A stretch of DNA of 10,159 nt from Candidatus Pelagibacter sp. GTDB lineage: Bacteria; Pseudomonadota; Alphaproteobacteria; Pelagibacterales; Pelagibacteraceae. The stretch's first letter is position 1; every line of letters starts with the position of its first letter. Under the pieces are notes generated by a model. It worked only from the letters and a program-made list of their open reading frames with translations, did no database searches and had not been told where the DNA came from. Below, in pieces: positions 6,762 through 10,159 of the stretch. Location of the stretch: the NCBI GenBank assembly GCA_028100865.1, contig JAOHJV010000015.1:1-10159 (forward strand), given 5' to 3'. Made by a program: the position numbers and the translations under genes.

Positions 6762-7549
6762 TTTATAGATTTTTCTTAGTATTATTTATTTTTACAACAT
6801 CACAAGTAAACGCAATAGAATTCCAGGGAAAATTTATACAAGGTCATTTCATTTTAGGAAAAACTAATCCTGATGCAAAAATTTTAGTTGGCAAGAAAGA
6901 AGTGAAAATATCTAAAGATGGTTTTTTTGTTTTTGGAATTGATAGAGATAAAAAATTTGATCTAACTTTTACGAAAACTTTAAATGGAAAAAAATCAATA
7001 ATAACAAAAAAAGTTTTAAAGAGACAATACAACATACAAAGAATTGATGGACTTGCGGAGAGCAAAGTTACTCCACCTGAGTCAGTATATAAAAGAATTA
7101 AAAAAGAAAATAATGCAATAGGTGAAGCAAGAGCTATCAACTCTGATCTAAGTTATTTTAAAGAAAAATTTATTATGCCAGTAGAAGGTATTATAAGCGG
7201 TGTCTATGGCAGTCAAAGAATTTTGAACGGTAAACCAAGATGGCCTCACTACGGCATAGATATAGCTGCAAAACAAGGAACAATGATCAAATCGTCTGGC
7301 ACTGGTGTTGTTACAATGGCTGAAGATGATTTATATTACACTGGTGGAACGGTAATTATGGATCATGGCCATGGTATTTCAACAATATATTCTCACCTTG
7401 AAAATGTTTTAGTTTCAGTTGGAGATAGAATAAATCAAGGAGATATAATAGGCACTGTTGGATCAACTGGAAGATCAACTGGGCCCCATCTAGATTTTAG
7501 AATAAATTGGTTTCAAACAAGACTTGATCCTATGTCTGTATTAAAATAA
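6746..7549 (+). CDS. Secreted M23-family (LytM domain) peptidase
   Basis: A 267-residue protein from ATG 6746, chosen because it directly yields a signal peptide (charged start, hydrophobic core at about 8-18, likely cleavage after VNA at 23). An open frame exists further upstream to 6683 but would overlap the SDR gene by 79 bp and bury the signal sequence. Residues 24-140 are a basic region without clear domain signature. The LytM domain follows with HYGID (168-172, first metal His and Asp), YSHL (215-218) and GPHLDF (246-251). M23 enzymes cut peptidoglycan cross-bridges in the periplasm. The usual HLH motif is HLD here, so the last zinc ligand is Asp250. A similar HLD form is known to me from other alphaproteobacterial M23 proteins, so activity may be kept. 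It overlaps the SDR gene by 16 bp and precedes the hydratase by 9 bp. Confidence 0.9.
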   Translation: MDSKIIYRFFLVLFIFTTSQVNAIEFQGKFIQGHFILGKTNPDAKILVGKKEVKISKDGFFVFGIDRDKKFDLTFTKTLNGKKSIITKKVLKRQYNIQRIDGLAESKVTPPESVYKRIKKENNAIGEARAINSDLSYFKEKFIMPVEGIISGVYGSQRILNGKPRWPHYGIDIAAKQGTMIKSSGTGVVTMAEDDLYYTGGTVIMDHGHGISTIYSHLENVLVSVGDRINQGDIIGTVGSTGRSTGPHLDFRINWFQTRLDPMSVLK

Positions 7550-7558
7550 AAAAGTTTA

Positions 7559-8335
7559 ATGAAAAAAACATTAAAAGATAAAATTTCAGATAAATTAGTT
7601 AACGCTTTTTTAAAAAATAAGATTATTTCAGCGATACCTAAAAAATTTACAAAAAAACTTACTGAAGCAGACAAATTTAGAAAACTGTGTGAAAGTAAAA
7701 TTAAAGAACCAGTAATTGGATATAAAGCTGGTGGAACCGGTATTCCTTTATTGAAAAAATTGAATGAAAAAGAACCTTTTTATGCTTCAGTTTACGCAAG
7801 AAATTTTTTAAAAAGTGGTAAACGTGTTAAAATAAATAAATCAACTTTAGGGATTGAGCTTGAAGTTTGTTATTTAATTAAAAAGTCTTTTTTTTCTTCA
7901 AAAGGATCAATTACAAGCAAGAATGTTACTAAATTCATATCTCATATGGCTCCATGTATTGAGGTAGTTGGTTATAGACAAAAAAGAAAAGGAATAACCT
8001 CTTTTGGAGATCTATGTAGTGATTTTGGTGGAAATGTTAAGTTTCTAATTGGTCAAAAGAAAAAATATAAGAGAATTAATATTGGAAATTTAAAAGCAAA
8101 TATTTCAAACAAAAAAGTTAAGCAAAGCGTTAATGGAAATACTAATGCTGTATACATTTACCCACTTAACTCTTTAAGATTTGTTCTAAATAAAGTTAAA
8201 AAAGACAAGGTTGATTTAGGTAAAGATTTTTATGTATTCACGGGCTCTACAGTGGGTGTGGTTCCTATTCTTGGTAAAGGTTTATATACTGGTAAGATTG
8301 ATAAATTAGGGTCTGTAAAAGCAATCATTTCTTAA
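7559..8335 (+). CDS. 2-keto-4-pentenoate hydratase-like protein (FAH/MhpD superfamily)
   Basis: A 258-residue cytoplasmic protein of the fumarylacetoacetate hydrolase fold, hydratase/decarboxylase branch. Family members use a divalent metal to hydrate or decarboxylate 2-oxo-enoates in aromatic or sugar acid breakdown. Visible signatures are VIGYKAGGT (52-60) with the conserved Lys56, GIELEVCYLI (98-107) supplying Glu100 and Glu102, IEVVGYR (134-140) with Glu135, the DLCSDFGGN block (151-159), VNG (191-193) and FTGSTVGVVPILG (227-239). The three Glu are the expected metal ligands, so the enzyme looks functional. The N-terminal 50 residues are very Lys-rich. It begins 9 bp after the M23 gene and its TAA overlaps the start of the M24 gene by one base. 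The substrate is unknown; a 2-oxo acid intermediate would fit the TakP-like binding protein encoded divergently. Confidence 0.85.
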   Translation: MKKTLKDKISDKLVNAFLKNKIISAIPKKFTKKLTEADKFRKLCESKIKEPVIGYKAGGTGIPLLKKLNEKEPFYASVYARNFLKSGKRVKINKSTLGIELEVCYLIKKSFFSSKGSITSKNVTKFISHMAPCIEVVGYRQKRKGITSFGDLCSDFGGNVKFLIGQKKKYKRINIGNLKANISNKKVKQSVNGNTNAVYIYPLNSLRFVLNKVKKDKVDLGKDFYVFTGSTVGVVPILGKGLYTGKIDKLGSVKAIIS

Positions 8336-9486
8336 TGGCTCTTCATTTTAGTAAAGAAGAATTTTCTAAAAGAAAACAAGACGTTTTAGCATCAATGAAA
8401 GAGCAAAATTTAGATGCTCTTTTAATGTTTAGACAAGAGTCAATGTATTGGCTTACGGGTTACGATACATTTGGATATGTTTTTTTTCAAACTTTAGTCT
8501 TAGATCAAAAAGGAAATGTAGTTTTATTAACTCGTGCACCTGACTTAAGACAAGCTCAAAATACATCAAATATTCAAGATATAAGAATTTGGGTAGACAA
8601 AGATGGAATAAACCCAACGGATGATCTTAAAATAATATTAGATGAACTTGATCTAAAAAATAAAAAAATAGGTATTGAATATGAAGCTTATGGAATGACA
8701 GGACGTAACGCTTTAAGATTAAATAAATCCTTAGAAAATTATTGTAACGTTGATGATCAATCTGAACTGATAACAAAACTAAGAGTTATAAAATCTAATG
8801 AAGAATTAGTATATGTAAAACAAGCTGCTGAGTTGGCAGATAGAGCTTTGGATGAAGCTTGGAAATATTCAAAAGCTGGAGCTAATGAAGCAAAAATTTT
8901 AGCTGAAATGCAAAGAGCAGTTCTTGAAGGTGGTGGTGATTATCCTGCTAATGAATATATTATAGGCTCAGGTGATAATGCTTTGCTTTGTAGATACCAA
9001 GCTGAAAAAAGAAATTTATCAAACACCGATCAACTAAGTTTAGAGTGGGCTGGTACTTATAAGCATTACCACTCTGCAATGTTTAGAACTATTCCTATAG
9101 GAAAAGCTGACCCAAAACATGTAAAAATGCATGAAGCTTGTGTTGAAGCTTTAACTAACTGTGTAAAAACTTTAATTCCAGGAAAAACTGCAGGAGAAGT
9201 ATTTGACGCTCATGCAAAAACATTTGATGATTTAGGTTTTAATAAAGCAAGAATGAATGCTTGTGGATATTCTTTAGGATCAACTTTTTCACCTAACTGG
9301 ATGGACTGGCCAATGCTTTACACTGGTAATCCTTATGTGATAACTCCAGGTAATGTCTTCTTCATGCACATGATACTTATGGATTCAGACAGTAATTTAG
9401 CGATGAATTTAGGTGAGACCTATCTTGTAACAGAGAATGGTAATGAAAGATTAGGTAAACAAAAACTAGATTTAATAATTTTATAA
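8335..9486 (+). CDS. M24-family hydrolase of creatinase / ectoine hydrolase (DoeA/EutD) type, most metal ligands absent
   Basis: A 383-residue protein with a creatinase N-terminal domain (about 8-150) and a pita-bread catalytic domain (about 155-375). Classical M24 aminopeptidases hold two metals with Asp, Asp, His, Glu, Glu. Here the aligned positions are Glu237 (LEWAG), Ala248 (HSAMFRT), Tyr312 (CGYSLG), His345 (VFFMHM) and Glu361 (LGETYLVTENG), so only the last is unchanged. Metal-ligand loss is also seen in creatinase, and the GYS-G--F-P-W and YH-A--RT patterns resemble ectoine hydrolases DoeA/EutD as I remember them. The likely reaction is hydrolysis of a C-N bond in a small compound such as an osmolyte, rather than Xaa-Pro dipeptide cleavage. 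It is the last gene of the rightward operon, coupled to the hydratase through a TAATG overlap. The fold is certain, the substrate is not. Confidence 0.85.
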   Translation: MALHFSKEEFSKRKQDVLASMKEQNLDALLMFRQESMYWLTGYDTFGYVFFQTLVLDQKGNVVLLTRAPDLRQAQNTSNIQDIRIWVDKDGINPTDDLKIILDELDLKNKKIGIEYEAYGMTGRNALRLNKSLENYCNVDDQSELITKLRVIKSNEELVYVKQAAELADRALDEAWKYSKAGANEAKILAEMQRAVLEGGGDYPANEYIIGSGDNALLCRYQAEKRNLSNTDQLSLEWAGTYKHYHSAMFRTIPIGKADPKHVKMHEACVEALTNCVKTLIPGKTAGEVFDAHAKTFDDLGFNKARMNACGYSLGSTFSPNWMDWPMLYTGNPYVITPGNVFFMHMILMDSDSNLAMNLGETYLVTENGNERLGKQKLDLIIL

Positions 9487-9505
9487 CAATTTTTTTATTA
9501 CGATA

Positions 9506-10159
9506 TTAAAGATTGAAGAATAGTAAATCTTGATCATGCTCTTTGCTTCCTGACAAAAAAGCGAATAATCTATTTTCATTTTCAAGACCACTAGGAAACA
9601 TAATTGTACCAAGACCAAATAAACCATATGGAAGCATATCCTTATCAAAACTTGAAATAATTTTGAAAGAGTAATCTTTTTTATTTAACAATACTATATC
9701 TGATTTATTTTTAATAATACCATCTCCTGGTTTATTATCAATTAAGCTAACAATTTTACTATTTGAATGTCTTGGTTCCGTTGAGGTTGAAAATACTAAA
9801 TAATCTTTCAATTCACAAGCATAAATCCCACTACCATTAATTTTATGGAGTTCTTCAGATGTTATGGTGTCATTATCAATCCTAAGAAATCTAATGCTAT
9901 TTTCATGTAATTGAGTATCTGTTGCATAAATTAGACCTTCTTTTGTTGGATAAGCAAAGCAAGATCTATAAATTTGTTTTCCATATAAAATTCTTTTTAC
10001 AACTTTAAAATTGCTTTCAATTTTCCATATTGATGAAGAATGATCAAAGTCACCTGCAAGAATCCATAAGCAGTCTCTGTATTTATCTACAGCAATTGAA
10101 TGAATATGGTTTATTATATTTTTTTCAAACTTATATATAATTTCCCATTTACCAGAGGA
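9506..10159 (-). CDS. Unrecognised protein, C-terminal 217 residues, probably beta-propeller-like (runs off right edge)
   Basis: The frame is open from the right edge to the TAA at 9508-9506. The TTG at 9811-9809 is an internal Leu codon, not a start. The product has short alternating beta-strand-like blocks, each with a polar turn: HIHSIAVDKYRDCLWILAGD, then IWKIESNFKVVKRILYG, CFAYPTKEGLIYATD, GIYACELKDYLVFSTSTEP and GLGTIMFPSG. The pattern of 'His-x-His-x-Ile-x-Val-Asp ... Trp-Ile-x-x-Gly-Asp' and repeated 'I-Y-A-T-D / L-V-F-S-T' strands resembles exo-alpha-sialidase-like or other six/seven-bladed propeller proteins, which occur in polysaccharide gene clusters. No catalytic residues can be assigned and the N-terminus is missing, so no function is proposed. 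It converges on the M24 gene with 19 bp between the stops. Confidence 0.65.
   Translation of the reverse strand, partial: SSGKWEIIYKFEKNIINHIHSIAVDKYRDCLWILAGDFDHSSSIWKIESNFKVVKRILYGKQIYRSCFAYPTKEGLIYATDTQLHENSIRFLRIDNDTITSEELHKINGSGIYACELKDYLVFSTSTEPRHSNSKIVSLIDNKPGDGIIKNKSDIVLLNKKDYSFKIISSFDKDMLPYGLFGLGTIMFPSGLENENRLFAFLSGSKEHDQDLLFFNL

Noticed and set aside
9487..9505. Bidirectional terminator between the M24 gene and the convergent right-edge gene
   Set aside because: There is a T7 run, but I could not find a GC-containing stem before it on either strand, so no terminator is called.
1..10159. tRNA, rRNA, CRISPR array, insertion sequence or riboswitch
   Set aside because: No cloverleaf-like segment, regularly spaced direct repeats, transposase motif or recognisable aptamer was seen; apart from the edges the window is almost fully covered by protein genes.

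Overview
The window is strongly AT-rich by eye, with very short intergenic gaps, start/stop overlaps and few recognisable Shine-Dalgarno sites. Together with a TRAP transporter facing a catabolic operon, this suggests a streamlined marine alphaproteobacterium, most likely of the SAR11/Pelagibacterales type. That assignment is an inference from composition and gene content, because no rRNA or marker gene is present.

Left half, minus strand (read from 3659 down to 1): a tripartite TRAP uptake system, substrate-binding protein (dctP), then a strong hairpin plus T-tract, then small permease (dctQ) and large permease (dctM). It is followed after 26 bp by the N-terminal part of an NCS1-type nucleobase/allantoin/hydantoin permease that starts with GTG and runs off the left edge. 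The hairpin between dctP and dctQ looks like an intra-operon partial terminator that would give more binding protein than membrane subunits.

A 152-bp divergent control region (3660-3811) separates this from the plus-strand genes. It holds a perfect 14-bp palindrome, a candidate sigma70-type promoter towards the right and a good ribosome binding site for dctP.

Right half, plus strand (3812-9486): six tightly packed genes with gaps of 0, -1, -16, +9 and -1 bp. They encode a GMC-family FAD alcohol dehydrogenase (choline dehydrogenase type), a TerC/YjbE-family membrane protein, a short-chain dehydrogenase, a secreted M23 (LytM) peptidase, a 2-keto-4-pentenoate hydratase-like enzyme and an M24 'pita-bread' hydrolase of the creatinase/ectoine-hydrolase type that has lost most metal ligands. 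The first two genes are each broken by one extra A in a poly-A run (A9 at 4465-4473, A8 at 5540-5547). Removing one A restores full-length proteins of 531 and 197 residues, so sequencing or assembly error, recent mutation or transcript slippage are all possible.

The right edge (9506-10159, minus strand, convergent) carries the C-terminal 217 residues of an unrecognised, probably beta-propeller-like protein.

Taken together, the uptake system and the divergent oxidoreductase/hydratase/hydrolase operon look like one catabolic module for a small organic acid, polyol or nitrogenous osmolyte. The substrate cannot be read from the sequence.
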